The translations under genes were made by a program, and so were the position numbers. This document shows, piece by piece, positions 40,707 through 48,165 of a stretch of 64,000 nucleotides of DNA. Each line of letters opens with the position of its first letter. Within the stretch, counting starts at the first letter, position 1. Under the pieces are notes generated by a model. The model saw only the letters and a program-made list of their open reading frames with translations, did not search any database and was not told where the DNA came from. This DNA is from Streptomyces nitrosporeus (lineage in GTDB: Bacteria > Actinomycetota > Actinomycetes > Streptomycetales > Streptomycetaceae): positions 3,100,001 to 3,164,000 of the forward strand of contig NZ_CP023702.1 in the NCBI RefSeq assembly GCF_008704555.1, given 5' to 3'.

Positions 40707-41795
40707 GTGAAGGGGAAGAACGAGCAGCGGGCAGGTCTGCTGTACGGAATAGGCGCGTACGGGATGTGGGGGCTGGTCCCCCTGTTCTGGCCGCTGCTGG
40801 AACCGGCGGGGGCGGTGGAGATCCTCGCCCACCGGATGGTCTGGTCGCTGGGTGTCGTGGTGATCGCCCTGCTCGCCCTGCGCCGCTGGGCGTGGGTACG
40901 CGAACTGGCCGGGCAGCCGCGGCGGCTGGCCCTGATCACGGTGGCCGCCGCCGTCATATCCGTCAACTGGGGCCTGTACATCTGGTCCGTCAACAACGGC
41001 CACGTCGTCGAGGCGTCACTCGGTTACTTCATCAACCCGCTGGTCACCATCGCCATGGGCGTGCTCCTGCTCGGCGAGCGGCTGCGGCCCGCGCAGTGGG
41101 CGGCGGTGGCGACCGGTTTCGCCGCGGTGCTGGTGCTGGCGATCGGCTACGGGCAGCCGCCGTGGATCTCGCTGGTCCTGGCGTTCTCCTTCGCGACGTA
41201 CGGGCTGGCGAAGAAGAAGGTCGGCATGGGCGGCCTGGAGTCGCTGGCCGCCGAGACCGCCGTACTGTTCCTGCCCGCCCTCGGCTTCCTGCTGTGGCTC
41301 GGCGCGCGCGGCGAGTCGACGTTCGGTTCGGGCGCGGGCCACGCGGCCCTGCTGGCCACCACGGGCCTGGTCACCGCGATCCCGCTGATCTGCTTCGGCG
41401 CGGCGGCGATCCGGGTCCCGCTGTCGGTGCTGGGACTGCTCCAGTACCTGGCCCCGGTCTTCCAGTTCGGGCTGGGCGTCCTGTACTTCCACGAGGAGAT
41501 GCCGCCCGAGCGCTGGGCCGGCTTCGGCCTGGTGTGGGTCGCGCTGGCCCTGCTGACCTGGGACGCGCTGCGGGCGGCCCGGCGCAACCGGAGCGAGGCG
41601 CTGCGCCTGGCGGCCCTGGCCGCCGGAGCGACCCCGGACGACACGGCGGCCCCCGGCGACACGGCGGCGCCCCCGGACGGCACGGCGGCACCCGGTGGCA
41701 CGGCGGCTCTCCCGGACGACACGGCCGCCCCCGGTGACACGGCGGCCCCCTCGGACGACACGGCCGCCCGCCGTACCGAAGCCCCCTCAGGCTGA
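40707..41795 (+). CDS. rarD: EamA family transporter RarD with repeat-bearing tail
   Basis: A ten-helix inner membrane permease of the drug/metabolite transporter superfamily, 362 residues from the GTG at 40707. RarD motifs: LLYGIGAYGMWGLVPLFW, EILAHRMVWSL, VNWGLYIWSVNNGHVVEASLGYFINPL quoted in part as NWGLYIW and ASLGYFINPL, and LQYLAPVFQFGLGVLYFHE. The last 45 residues are a cytosolic tail made of DTAAPG/DTAAPPDG-like repeats. Substrate unknown. Its 3' end overlaps the convergent MarR gene by 9 bases. Confidence 0.92.
   Translation: MKGKNEQRAGLLYGIGAYGMWGLVPLFWPLLEPAGAVEILAHRMVWSLGVVVIALLALRRWAWVRELAGQPRRLALITVAAAVISVNWGLYIWSVNNGHVVEASLGYFINPLVTIAMGVLLLGERLRPAQWAAVATGFAAVLVLAIGYGQPPWISLVLAFSFATYGLAKKKVGMGGLESLAAETAVLFLPALGFLLWLGARGESTFGSGAGHAALLATTGLVTAIPLICFGAAAIRVPLSVLGLLQYLAPVFQFGLGVLYFHEEMPPERWAGFGLVWVALALLTWDALRAARRNRSEALRLAALAAGATPDDTAAPGDTAAPPDGTAAPGGTAALPDDTAAPGDTAAPSDDTAARRTEAPSG
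41634..41769 (+). repeat. Tandem repeat in the rarD 3' end
   Basis: Seven copies of a unit containing ACGGCSGC, spaced alternately 18 and 21 bases, so the frame is kept. They encode the (D/G)TAA-P-rich tail. The copy number is likely to vary between strains. Confidence 0.8.
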
Positions 41796-42242
41796 ACGCA
41801 CCCGCCCGGCGGACTCCAGCACCGCGGCCAGAAAGCGGCGCACCGTCTCCAGTTCGTCCGCCTCGAACCCCTCCGCGGCCGCCACCACCTCACCGATCAC
41901 CGGCCCGAAGAAGCTCCACCCGAGCTCCGTGGCCTTCTCCTCCACGTCCAGCAGGACGCGCCGCCGGTCGGCCGTGTCCCTGCTGCGCCGGACCAGTCCG
42001 AGCCGCTCCAGCCGGTCCACCAGGGCGGTGGTCCCGGCCGAGTTCAGGCGCAGCTGCTCACCGAGCCACCCGGGGGTGGCCCGGGTACCGGCCCGCGCCG
42101 CGTCCAGCAGGTGGATCAGGGCGCGCACATCGGTGGGGTGCAGCCCGTGGCGCGCGGCGAACTCGGCACCGAGCAGGTCGAACTCCACGGTGACCGCGCG
42201 CAGTGAATGGACCAGCTCCATCACCGGGTTCCGACCGTCCAT
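41787..42242 (-). CDS. MarR family transcriptional regulator
   Basis: A 151-residue winged-helix repressor. The core has LHPTDVRALIHLLDAAR, GWLGEQLRLNSAGTTALVDRLE for the recognition helix, and the wing SRDTADRRRVLLDVEEKA. It is divergent from an alpha/beta hydrolase gene, with a palindrome between them that is probably its operator. Confidence 0.92.
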   Translation of the reverse strand: MDGRNPVMELVHSLRAVTVEFDLLGAEFAARHGLHPTDVRALIHLLDAARAGTRATPGWLGEQLRLNSAGTTALVDRLERLGLVRRSRDTADRRRVLLDVEEKATELGWSFFGPVIGEVVAAAEGFEADELETVRRFLAAVLESAGRVRSA

Positions 42243-42268
42243 GCATACTCCTCGGGCTCATGCGTAAT

Positions 42269-42285
42269 ATCTCGCCGAACGAGAT
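42269..42285. promoter_or_regulatory. Candidate MarR operator
   Basis: ATCTCG-CCGAA-CGAGAT is a perfect inverted repeat with 6-base arms, in the 61-base gap between the MarR and hydrolase genes. A further CGAGAG half-site follows at 42296. Confidence 0.65.
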
Positions 42286-42303
42286 TATCGTCCAGCGAGA
42301 GGA

Positions 42304-43137
42304 ATGCCGGTGCCCCGGTCCGCCTTCGACCTTGCCTACGACGAACTCCGCGCACGCTGGCCCGAGTCCACCGAGGACCGTGACGTCGCCACACCGTACG
42401 GGCCCACCCGGGTCCATGTGTACGGTCCGCGGGACGGCAGCCCGCTGGTGCTGCTGCCCGGCGGCTCCGCCACCGGCCTGGTCTGGTTCGCCAACGCCCC
42501 GGCCCTCGGGAAGCGGTACCGCATCCACGCGGTCGACCTGCTGGGCGACGCCGGCCGCACCGAACGCCGGGGCACACCGCTGAAGAGCGCCGAGGACCTC
42601 ACCGCCTGGCTGGACGCGCTGCTGGACGGACTCGGACTCTCCCGCACACACCTGTGCGGACACTCGTACGGCGCCTGGCTCGCCGTCAGGTACGCGCTGC
42701 ACGCGCCCTGGAGAGTGGACCGCCTCGCCCTCGTCGACCCCACCCAGGTCTTCGCCGGGTTCCGCCCCGGCTACCTGCTGCGCGCGCTGCCCTCCCTGCT
42801 CCGCCCGAGCGAGGCCCGCGCCCGCGCCTTCCTGGCCTGGGAGACGGCGGGCACCCGCCCGGACGGGGCCTGGCAGCGCCTCTACGCGCTGGCCACCACC
42901 GTCCCCGGCCGCAAACTGATCGCCGGCGGCCGTCCGCCGGTCTCCGGCCTCTCCATGCCGGTCCTGGTCCTGCTCGCGGAACACAGCCTCACCCACCGCG
43001 CCGCCGAGGTCGCCGACCGGGCCCGCCGGGCGCTTCCCCGGGGCGAGGTGGCCCTCCTCCCGGGAGCCACCCACCACTCCCTGCCGCTCACCGCACCGGA
43101 GCAACTGGACGACCGGCTGACGGACTTCCTGGGCTGA
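42304..43137 (+). CDS. Alpha/beta fold hydrolase
   Basis: A 277-residue hydrolase. The oxyanion region LVLLPGGSATG, nucleophile elbow LCGHSYGAWL (Ser), catalytic Asp/Glu near VLVLLAEHS, and His in LPGATHHSLP are visible. The substrate is unknown; a MarR-controlled hydrolase often acts on an aromatic or lipophilic ester. Start ATG at 42304 follows GAGAGG. Confidence 0.88.
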   Translation: MPVPRSAFDLAYDELRARWPESTEDRDVATPYGPTRVHVYGPRDGSPLVLLPGGSATGLVWFANAPALGKRYRIHAVDLLGDAGRTERRGTPLKSAEDLTAWLDALLDGLGLSRTHLCGHSYGAWLAVRYALHAPWRVDRLALVDPTQVFAGFRPGYLLRALPSLLRPSEARARAFLAWETAGTRPDGAWQRLYALATTVPGRKLIAGGRPPVSGLSMPVLVLLAEHSLTHRAAEVADRARRALPRGEVALLPGATHHSLPLTAPEQLDDRLTDFLG

Positions 43138-43200
43138 CGGTCCTGGCGGGCGGATCTCCCGTTCCGGCGGTCCCGGCGGAAGCGCCTCACGCCGACCCGC

Positions 43201-43245
43201 CGGGACGGCACGGAGCCGGGACGGCACGGAGCCGGGACGCGCGAC
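43201..43245 (+). repeat. 16-base tandem repeat between hydrolase and graspetide genes
   Basis: CGGGACGGCACGGAGC occurs twice in a row (43201-43216, 43217-43232) and a third time in part. It lies in the 145-base gap between convergent genes. Confidence 0.65.
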
Positions 43246-43282
43246 CCGGGCCCGGCAGACCGGGGCGTACGGACGGTGCACA

Positions 43283-44425
43283 TCAGACCGGCAGATCCCA
43301 GCCCGGCCCGTCCTCGGTTCCGAGCCACACACGCTGACGAGCGGGCGAGACCGTGATGCCGAAGCCCTCCTGGTGCGGCTCGCCCGCAGACTTCCAGTAC
43401 CGCACCGCCTGTTCGACCCGGTCCCACAGACGTTCGGGCCCGCGCTGCACGACGGTCCACCCGCCTCCAGGAGCGGGCGCCGTCCGGGCCTGTGAACCGG
43501 TGGCCACATCCCAGAGAACCTGTTCCGCACCCGCCCCCATGCGCTCAGCCGACGCAGCCGCCAGCTGGGCGACCCAGCCGCCGGTCCACGTGTCCAGTTC
43601 CGCGGGGTCGATCCGGCTCGGACGCTCTTCTCCCGGCAGCAGGGCCAGCGTCGGGCGAGGCGGCCGGTCGTGGGGCCGGGCGATCATGAAGCTGGTGCAG
43701 CCCGGCAGGAACCGGCCTGTGGCTTCTCCCGGGCCGGTCACCTCCAGCAGCACGAGAGCATTGGCGTAGCACCAGCCGGACAGAGTGACCAGGATCTTCC
43801 CCCCGGGCTTCACCTGGTGGAGCCACGGAAGCGGGATGTACCGGACCGAGCACGTGGCGATGAGCCGGTCGTACCGCTCCCCGTCCGGGTCGCCGCGAAG
43901 GCCGTCACCGATGATCAGCCGAGGAGCGAATCCGGCGGCCTTGAGCGCCGCGGAGGCGGCCCCGCCCACCACAGGGTCGTATTCGATGCTGGTGAGGCCC
44001 GCGTCCCCGAGGCGGTACGCGCCAAGAGCGGTCGAGTAACCGGTGCCCGTACCGATCTCCAGCACCCGGTGCCCGGGCTCGGCGCCGAGCTGGTGCCACA
44101 TACGCAGCACCAGGGACGGCAGGGTGGACGACGACGACGGAGAGCCGCTCACGGTGCCGTCGGTCACGTCGCCGGGGCGGGTCCGGCCGTCGAGCTGGGT
44201 GATCAGCGTCTCGTCGGAGTAGACCCCCTCCAGCCATCCGGGCCCGCCCTCGTGGACGGGGCGGTACCTGGTCGGGACACTGCCCGCCACAGGCATGAAG
44301 TAGGACCCCACGAACAGCTCCCTGGGGACGGACCCGACCGCGTCACGCCACACGGTTCCCACGAGGGTGCCGTCCTCGGCGAGTCTGTCCGCCAGAGCTG
44401 CGCGAAGACCGTTCGGTGTGCTCAC
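43283..44425 (-). CDS. tgmC: PIMT-like methyltransferase of a graspetide cluster
   Basis: A 380-residue SAM-dependent methyltransferase related to protein-L-isoaspartate O-methyltransferase. Motif I is VLEIGTGTGYSTAL (121-134); the SGSPSSSSTLPSLVL segment stands where PIMT has its substrate-binding loop. A C-terminal domain of about 150 residues follows that ordinary PIMT lacks. Homologues in the ATP-grasp peptide systems methylate an Asp of the modified peptide, which then forms aspartimide or isoAsp. The GTG start overlaps the ligase stop codon by four bases. Substrate assignment is by context. Confidence 0.88.
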   Translation of the reverse strand: MSTPNGLRAALADRLAEDGTLVGTVWRDAVGSVPRELFVGSYFMPVAGSVPTRYRPVHEGGPGWLEGVYSDETLITQLDGRTRPGDVTDGTVSGSPSSSSTLPSLVLRMWHQLGAEPGHRVLEIGTGTGYSTALGAYRLGDAGLTSIEYDPVVGGAASAALKAAGFAPRLIIGDGLRGDPDGERYDRLIATCSVRYIPLPWLHQVKPGGKILVTLSGWCYANALVLLEVTGPGEATGRFLPGCTSFMIARPHDRPPRPTLALLPGEERPSRIDPAELDTWTGGWVAQLAAASAERMGAGAEQVLWDVATGSQARTAPAPGGGWTVVQRGPERLWDRVEQAVRYWKSAGEPHQEGFGITVSPARQRVWLGTEDGPGWDLPV

Positions 44426-45384
44426 GTTTCGGGACCCTTCTCCAGCTGGTCGGCGAGGGCACGTGCGATCGCCGCGGTGGTTCCCGCCGGCTGCCACGCC
44501 CACTGGCCGTTCGGATTGCACTCAAGGAAGTACCAGTCGCCGGCAGAGGTGACGGCGAAGTCGAACGCCCCGTATGCCAGCCCTAGTCCAACGGTGTAGG
44601 CGGCAATCGCACGCGCGATCGTGCCGGGCACCTCGACCGGTGTGCATGTCATCAGGTTCTGACGGCGACGCCAGTCGAGATCGGGGCTGTCGATCCTGAC
44701 ACCGAACACTCGGTCCCCCACCGCGGTCACCCGCGCGTCAAACGCCTTGCCCACCTTGGCCTGGAACATGTGCGGGCAGACGGAAACAGCGTCGGTGACC
44801 TCATGCCCGCGCACCTCCCGGACCCATACGCTGTGTGGCTGTCCGTCCACCCGGTAAGCCGTGTTCCACAGTGGTTTGTAGACCGCGCCACTGTCTGTGC
44901 TGTCAATGAACCCACGTGCTTCGCGCGGGTCGTCGGTGATCAGCGTGTCGGGCAGAAGGAATCCTGAGCGCTGGGCAACCGAAAGCTGAACGGGCTTGGA
45001 CTCGGCCGCCCTGTTGTTCCACGGATGGTTGACGTAGTGAGCACCTGGCAGTGACGCGAGTACCCCACCCGTACCCCACGAAGACTGCTCGGCGGCGAAA
45101 CGCCGGTCCTGACCGCTCAGCCCTGCCGGCCCTTCGTAGGGCGATGGTCTGCGCACCCAGACAGACCGCACCCGGGCGATGTCCAGCTCCCGGCTCGACG
45201 TGCGCAGCATGCCTCGCTGAACACCGCTTCGGTATGCGGCGGTCAGCGAGGCATCCGTATGCAGGTCGGCGCCAGGATCGAAACGCGCCACAGGGACACG
45301 CCGTTCGGCAAGCAGCCTCAGCACCACGTCCGCTGTCACGTCGTAGACGTTGGTGAGCACCAGAACCGGCCTGCTGTCGCCCAT
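44422..45384 (-). CDS. tgmB: ATP-grasp ligase (graspetide maturase)
   Basis: A 320-residue ATP-grasp enzyme of the SAV_5884/MvdCD-like maturase type, expected to link Asp/Glu side chains of the precursor to Thr/Ser (ester) or Lys (amide) side chains. Visible: VLVLTNVYDVTADVVLRLL at the N terminus, WVRRPSPYE, NHPWNNRAAESKPVQL, GAVYKPLWNT as ATP-binding Lys segment, and the metal site DFAVTSAGDWYFLECNPNGQW (quoted in part: FLECNPNGQW). It uses CTA, GTT and GGA codons more than its neighbours. It overlaps the precursor stop codon by one base. Confidence 0.9.
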   Translation of the reverse strand: MGDSRPVLVLTNVYDVTADVVLRLLAERRVPVARFDPGADLHTDASLTAAYRSGVQRGMLRTSSRELDIARVRSVWVRRPSPYEGPAGLSGQDRRFAAEQSSWGTGGVLASLPGAHYVNHPWNNRAAESKPVQLSVAQRSGFLLPDTLITDDPREARGFIDSTDSGAVYKPLWNTAYRVDGQPHSVWVREVRGHEVTDAVSVCPHMFQAKVGKAFDARVTAVGDRVFGVRIDSPDLDWRRRQNLMTCTPVEVPGTIARAIAAYTVGLGLAYGAFDFAVTSAGDWYFLECNPNGQWAWQPAGTTAAIARALADQLEKGPET

Positions 45385-45656
45385 CAGTCGGAGTTCTGGT
45401 CCTGGTCGTACGACTCGGTACTGTCCGTGTCGGTCGCGCCGCCCGGGCCGGACCCGTCACCGGGCATGGTCGTGGTGGGTGTCAAGCCACTCGTGCTGGT
45501 GCCGTGGCTACCCCATTCGACCGTCCGGCCGTCCTCGTCCACGACGACCGCGATCTGCGTCTCAGGACCGATTACGGGCGTGTACTCCGGGACTGTGGCG
45601 GTGGCCACATACGGCCCCATCCGTCGCGTGCCCCATGGTGCGGGCGTATGCGTCAT
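45384..45656 (-). CDS. tgmA: Graspetide (ATP-grasp-modified RiPP) precursor peptide
   Basis: A 90-residue peptide. The leader has the family pattern PWGTRRMGPY (7-16) and PETQIAVVVDEDGRTVEWG (31-49), typical of ATP-grasp target RiPPs. The C-terminal core region has Thr 59 and 61-63, an Asp67-Gly68 step, and an acid-rich end with Asp/Glu at 76, 78, 81, 84, 86 and 90. Thr61-63 are likely ester donors and the acids likely acceptors; Asp67-Gly68 is the probable methyltransferase site. GAGGAG lies 7 bases before the ATG. The cross-link pattern is inferred. Confidence 0.88.
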   Translation of the reverse strand: MTHTPAPWGTRRMGPYVATATVPEYTPVIGPETQIAVVVDEDGRTVEWGSHGTSTSGLTPTTTMPGDGSGPGGATDTDSTESYDQDQNSD

Positions 45657-45842
45657 CTTTTCCGCTCCTCTGATTCGTGGCGACGCCGAAGCGGGCGGGC
45701 CGGCCCGGAAGCCGAGCTGTGCGCCCCACCCCGGCCTACCCGGCCTGTCCAGGTGCGGACCGGTCGGATTTTCGACACCCTCCCCGAGCAGAACGGGCGT
45801 CGGCCCGTACCAGGGAGAGCAAGCCTCACGCGAAGGCAGTTC
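45657..45842 (-). promoter_or_regulatory. Region upstream of tgmA
   Basis: A 186-base gap between the small Cys/His-rich gene and tgmA. It is long enough for a promoter of the graspetide genes; TTGAGA near the distal end is a possible -35. No hairpin stands out. Confidence 0.35.
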
Positions 45843-46229
45843 TCAACCGCCTTCGCCCCCGGCCGGGTCCGCGATCTCCCACTCATGGCCGGGCGGATGG
45901 TTCGCGAACAGGCCGCACGCCTCCCCGGCGCCGTCCGGCACGGGACACCAGCGCAGCGGCAGGAGCCGGGAGCGGCGCTCGTCCCAACGGGCCCACACCG
46001 CAACCTCGTCCGCGTCGTCGTCCCACAGCATCTGGGCGTGGTCGCCGTGGTGCCCCGCTCCGAGTTCACACCGGACGGAGGCCGGCCGGGCGTCCTCCAG
46101 GAGAGGTACGAGCGGCCCCGGGGGCGCGATCAGGGTGGTGGCGGTGCATCGCGCCATGGCTTTCTCCTCACGAACGGCGTGCTCACTCATGGCCCCTGCC
46201 AGCTCCGTGTCCGGCTCCCACGCCCTCAC
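45843..46229 (-). CDS. Small Cys/His-rich protein of unknown function
   Basis: A 128-residue protein from the GTG at 46229, which overlaps the stop of the preceding 35-codon frame (GTGA). A shorter start at ATG 46157 with a GAGGAG site is possible. It contains two similar halves of a motif, CELGAGHHGDHAQMLW and CGLFANHPPGHEWEI, each with Cys, two or more His and a Trp, plus two further Cys residues. This suggests a metal site. Such proteins are often found beside XRE/DUF397 genes in Streptomyces. Function unknown. Confidence 0.75.
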   Translation of the reverse strand: MRAWEPDTELAGAMSEHAVREEKAMARCTATTLIAPPGPLVPLLEDARPASVRCELGAGHHGDHAQMLWDDDADEVAVWARWDERRSRLLPLRWCPVPDGAGEACGLFANHPPGHEWEIADPAGGEGG

Positions 46230-46333
46230 CACACCGGGCCGTCAATCCGCATGGTCCACGGACGGGTGGTCCGCCCGGAGAACCGGACGTGCTCCCGGCC
46301 GGCCTCCCCGTGCCCCCACGCCCACCGCTTCAC
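46226..46333 (-). CDS. 35-residue small protein, coupled
   Basis: A short frame from GTG 46333 to TGA 46226 encoding MKRWAWGHGEAGREHVRFSG and a further 15 residues ending in RIDGPVW. Both ends overlap neighbours by the sequence GTGA, and third positions are mostly G/C. It is basic and Trp-rich. Exact coupling on both sides is the best evidence that it is translated. Function unknown. Confidence 0.65.
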   Translation of the reverse strand: MKRWAWGHGEAGREHVRFSGRTTRPWTMRIDGPVW

Positions 46334-46596
46334 AGCACCCGCCCCTCACTACGGGCGTTGCACCGGGCGTTCTCCGCCCTCAGCCGCTCTATGCGATCCG
46401 CGGGACGCACCCGCTCCGGCTCCGCCTCCCACTCCGCCCCGCCACTGACCGGCCGCAACGACCAGTACGGGCCCGCGACCCCTCGGAACTCACCCACCCG
46501 GCCACCGTGCCCGGTGTCCACGACGAGCGTTCCGACGGCCGGGGGACAGGGGAAGTCCGCTTCCTGTCCGCCCGTGGGCCCGTTTCGCACAGACAT
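46330..46596 (-). CDS. Conserved small Streptomyces protein of unknown function
   Basis: An 88-residue protein starting MSVRNGPTGGQEADF with GAGAGGAG upstream. The core GTLVVDTGHGGRVGEFRG, YWSLRPVSGGAEWEA and a helical end IERLRAENARCNARS are shared by small proteins near WhiJ-like regulators. An SH3-like barrel followed by a helix is possible from the pattern. It heads a set of three coupled small genes and is divergent from the XRE gene. Confidence 0.75.
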   Translation of the reverse strand: MSVRNGPTGGQEADFPCPPAVGTLVVDTGHGGRVGEFRGVAGPYWSLRPVSGGAEWEAEPERVRPADRIERLRAENARCNARSEGRVL

Positions 46597-46652
46597 GACC
46601 GCTCCTCTCCGTAGCGACTCGACTACCAAGAGGCTCCAGCATTGACCTACAG

Positions 46653-46673
46653 TCGAGCGTATTCAACGTTCGA
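46653..46673. promoter_or_regulatory. Candidate XRE operator
   Basis: TCGAGCGT and ACGTTCGA form an inverted repeat with one mismatch around ATTCA, in the 92-base gap between the divergent small-protein and XRE genes. TTGACC at 46642 may be a -35 for the XRE gene. Confidence 0.55.
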
Positions 46674-46688
46674 GAAACGGAGGACACG

Positions 46689-47528
46689 TTGGTCAACCGC
46701 AATGAGCTGAACCCGGACGCGGGGCCGGAAGCGGCGTACGGCGCACGCTTACGCACCACACGCGAGGCGCGTGGCTGGACCCAGGACGACCTCGGGGAAC
46801 GGATCGGGTACTCCGGGCGTCACGTCTCAGGGGTCGAAAACACCCACAAACCGCCAACCCGCCGATTTTCAATCGCTGCTGACGTCGCGTTCGGGACCGA
46901 GGGGACGACTGATTCGTTCGAGCGCGAGTGGCGCGAGATGCGACACGGGGTGTTGCTCCAGGGATTCCCGGAGTACGTCGATCTCGAAGGCCGGGCGGCG
47001 GAGATCAAACTGTTCGAATCGGGCTTGATCCCCGGCCCGCTCCAGACGCGGGAGTACGCACAGGCGTTGGCCGACAGTGCGGTGACACGGGATGTCATCT
47101 CGCGAGAGCAGGCGGATGAACGGGTCTCGCTTCTCATGGGGCGCCAGGCGGCGTTGGTGCGTCCTGCGCCACCCCTGGTGGTCGCGGTGCTGGACGAAAG
47201 CTGTGTGCGGCGGCCGGTCGGCGGGGCCAAAGTCATGGACGCGCAGTTTCAGCATCTGATCGACTTCGCCGCACAGTCGAACACCATGCTTCAGCTAGCG
47301 CCTTACAGTCTCGGTGAACACCGCCCCTTCGATCGGGCAGTAAATCTGCTGACGTTGCAAGACCGATCCGTGGTGTCCTATGTGGAGTCCGAGACACAGG
47401 GAAGCCTGGACCGGGAACTGGCCTCTGTATTGCCGCTGGTGAGGGCCTACCATCAGTTGCAGGCCATATCTCTGTCGCAGACAGCTTCCGTGGATCTGAT
47501 CCACGAGCTACGAAAGGGCATCCTGTGA
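46689..47528 (+). CDS. XRE family regulator with DUF5753 domain (WhiJ-like)
   Basis: A 279-residue regulator with a TTG start and a CGGAGGA site. The HTH is at about 17-70 (LRTTREARGWTQDDLGERIG; HVSGVENTHKPPTRR). The DUF5753 domain follows, with ESGLIPGPLQTREYAQALAD and VRPAPPLVVAVLDESCVRRP. WhiJ and its relatives work with small DUF397 proteins, two of which lie directly downstream; the first overlaps this stop codon (TGATG). Codon use (CTA, CTT, AAA) is less biased than in core genes. Confidence 0.92.
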   Translation: MVNRNELNPDAGPEAAYGARLRTTREARGWTQDDLGERIGYSGRHVSGVENTHKPPTRRFSIAADVAFGTEGTTDSFEREWREMRHGVLLQGFPEYVDLEGRAAEIKLFESGLIPGPLQTREYAQALADSAVTRDVISREQADERVSLLMGRQAALVRPAPPLVVAVLDESCVRRPVGGAKVMDAQFQHLIDFAAQSNTMLQLAPYSLGEHRPFDRAVNLLTLQDRSVVSYVESETQGSLDRELASVLPLVRAYHQLQAISLSQTASVDLIHELRKGIL

Positions 47529-47740
47529 TGACCGACGTTCACCCCTCTTCCTGGATCAAGTCCTCCTACAGCAACAACGGTGGCACCTGTGTCGAGTGGG
47601 CTCCGGCGTACGCGGTCGCCACCGGCGCTGTTCCGGTCCGCGACTCCAAGAACCCGGACGGCCCGGCTCTGACCGTTGCAGCCAACGCCTTCACCGCCTT
47701 CGTCACCGGCGTCAAGTCCGGACACCTCGGCACCGTCTGA
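47528..47740 (+). CDS. DUF397 protein (first copy)
   Basis: A 70-residue protein with the DUF397 core WIKSSYSNNGGTCVEWA, VPVRDSKNPDGPALT and FTAFVTGVKSG. DUF397 proteins act as partners or antagonists of WhiJ-like XRE regulators. ATG at 47528 overlaps the XRE stop codon; GTG at 47525 is an alternative. Confidence 0.9.
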   Translation: MTDVHPSSWIKSSYSNNGGTCVEWAPAYAVATGAVPVRDSKNPDGPALTVAANAFTAFVTGVKSGHLGTV

Positions 47741-47795
47741 GCACGCGGCTTCAACCACCGGCCCCCTGACCAGTTCAGACACGAAAGGGCACCCC

Positions 47796-48005
47796 GTGAC
47801 GACCGAAACCCCCCGCTGGCACAAGTCCTCGTACAGCAACAACGGCGGTAGTTGCGTCGAGGTCGCCGCCAACCTCATCGGCCCGCACGGCACCGTCCCC
47901 GTCCGCGACTCCAAGGACCAGGGCGGCCCGGTGCTGACGTTCCCCGCCGTAGCGTTCTCCTCCTTCGTCGCCGGTCTGCGGGCCGGAGAGTTCGGCGCCG
48001 TCTGA
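47796..48005 (+). CDS. DUF397 protein (second copy)
   Basis: A 69-residue paralogue of the previous gene: WHKSSYSNNGGSCVEVA, VPVRDSKDQGGPVLTF, FSSFVAGLRAGEFG. It starts at GTG 47796 after GAAAGG. The pair probably arose by tandem duplication. Confidence 0.9.
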   Translation: MTTETPRWHKSSYSNNGGSCVEVAANLIGPHGTVPVRDSKDQGGPVLTFPAVAFSSFVAGLRAGEFGAV

Positions 48006-48165
48006 GTTCCCCGCCCCGGTGTCGCCCCGCCATGCCGTCCGGCGCGGTGGGGCTCACCGCAGCCCAGGGGGGTAACGGGCCTCCCTGGAAAGGGAATTCA
48101 GGATCCTTACCGTCGTCGCAGGTCAGCGCGGTACGGCCGGAGGCCGTTCTCCATAGGCTGATCCC

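Noticed and set aside
45653..46069. 138-codon Cys/Arg-rich frame just upstream of tgmA, possibly a second precursor
   Set aside because: It overlaps the Cys/His-rich gene in another frame, lacks a leader motif and a ribosome-binding site.
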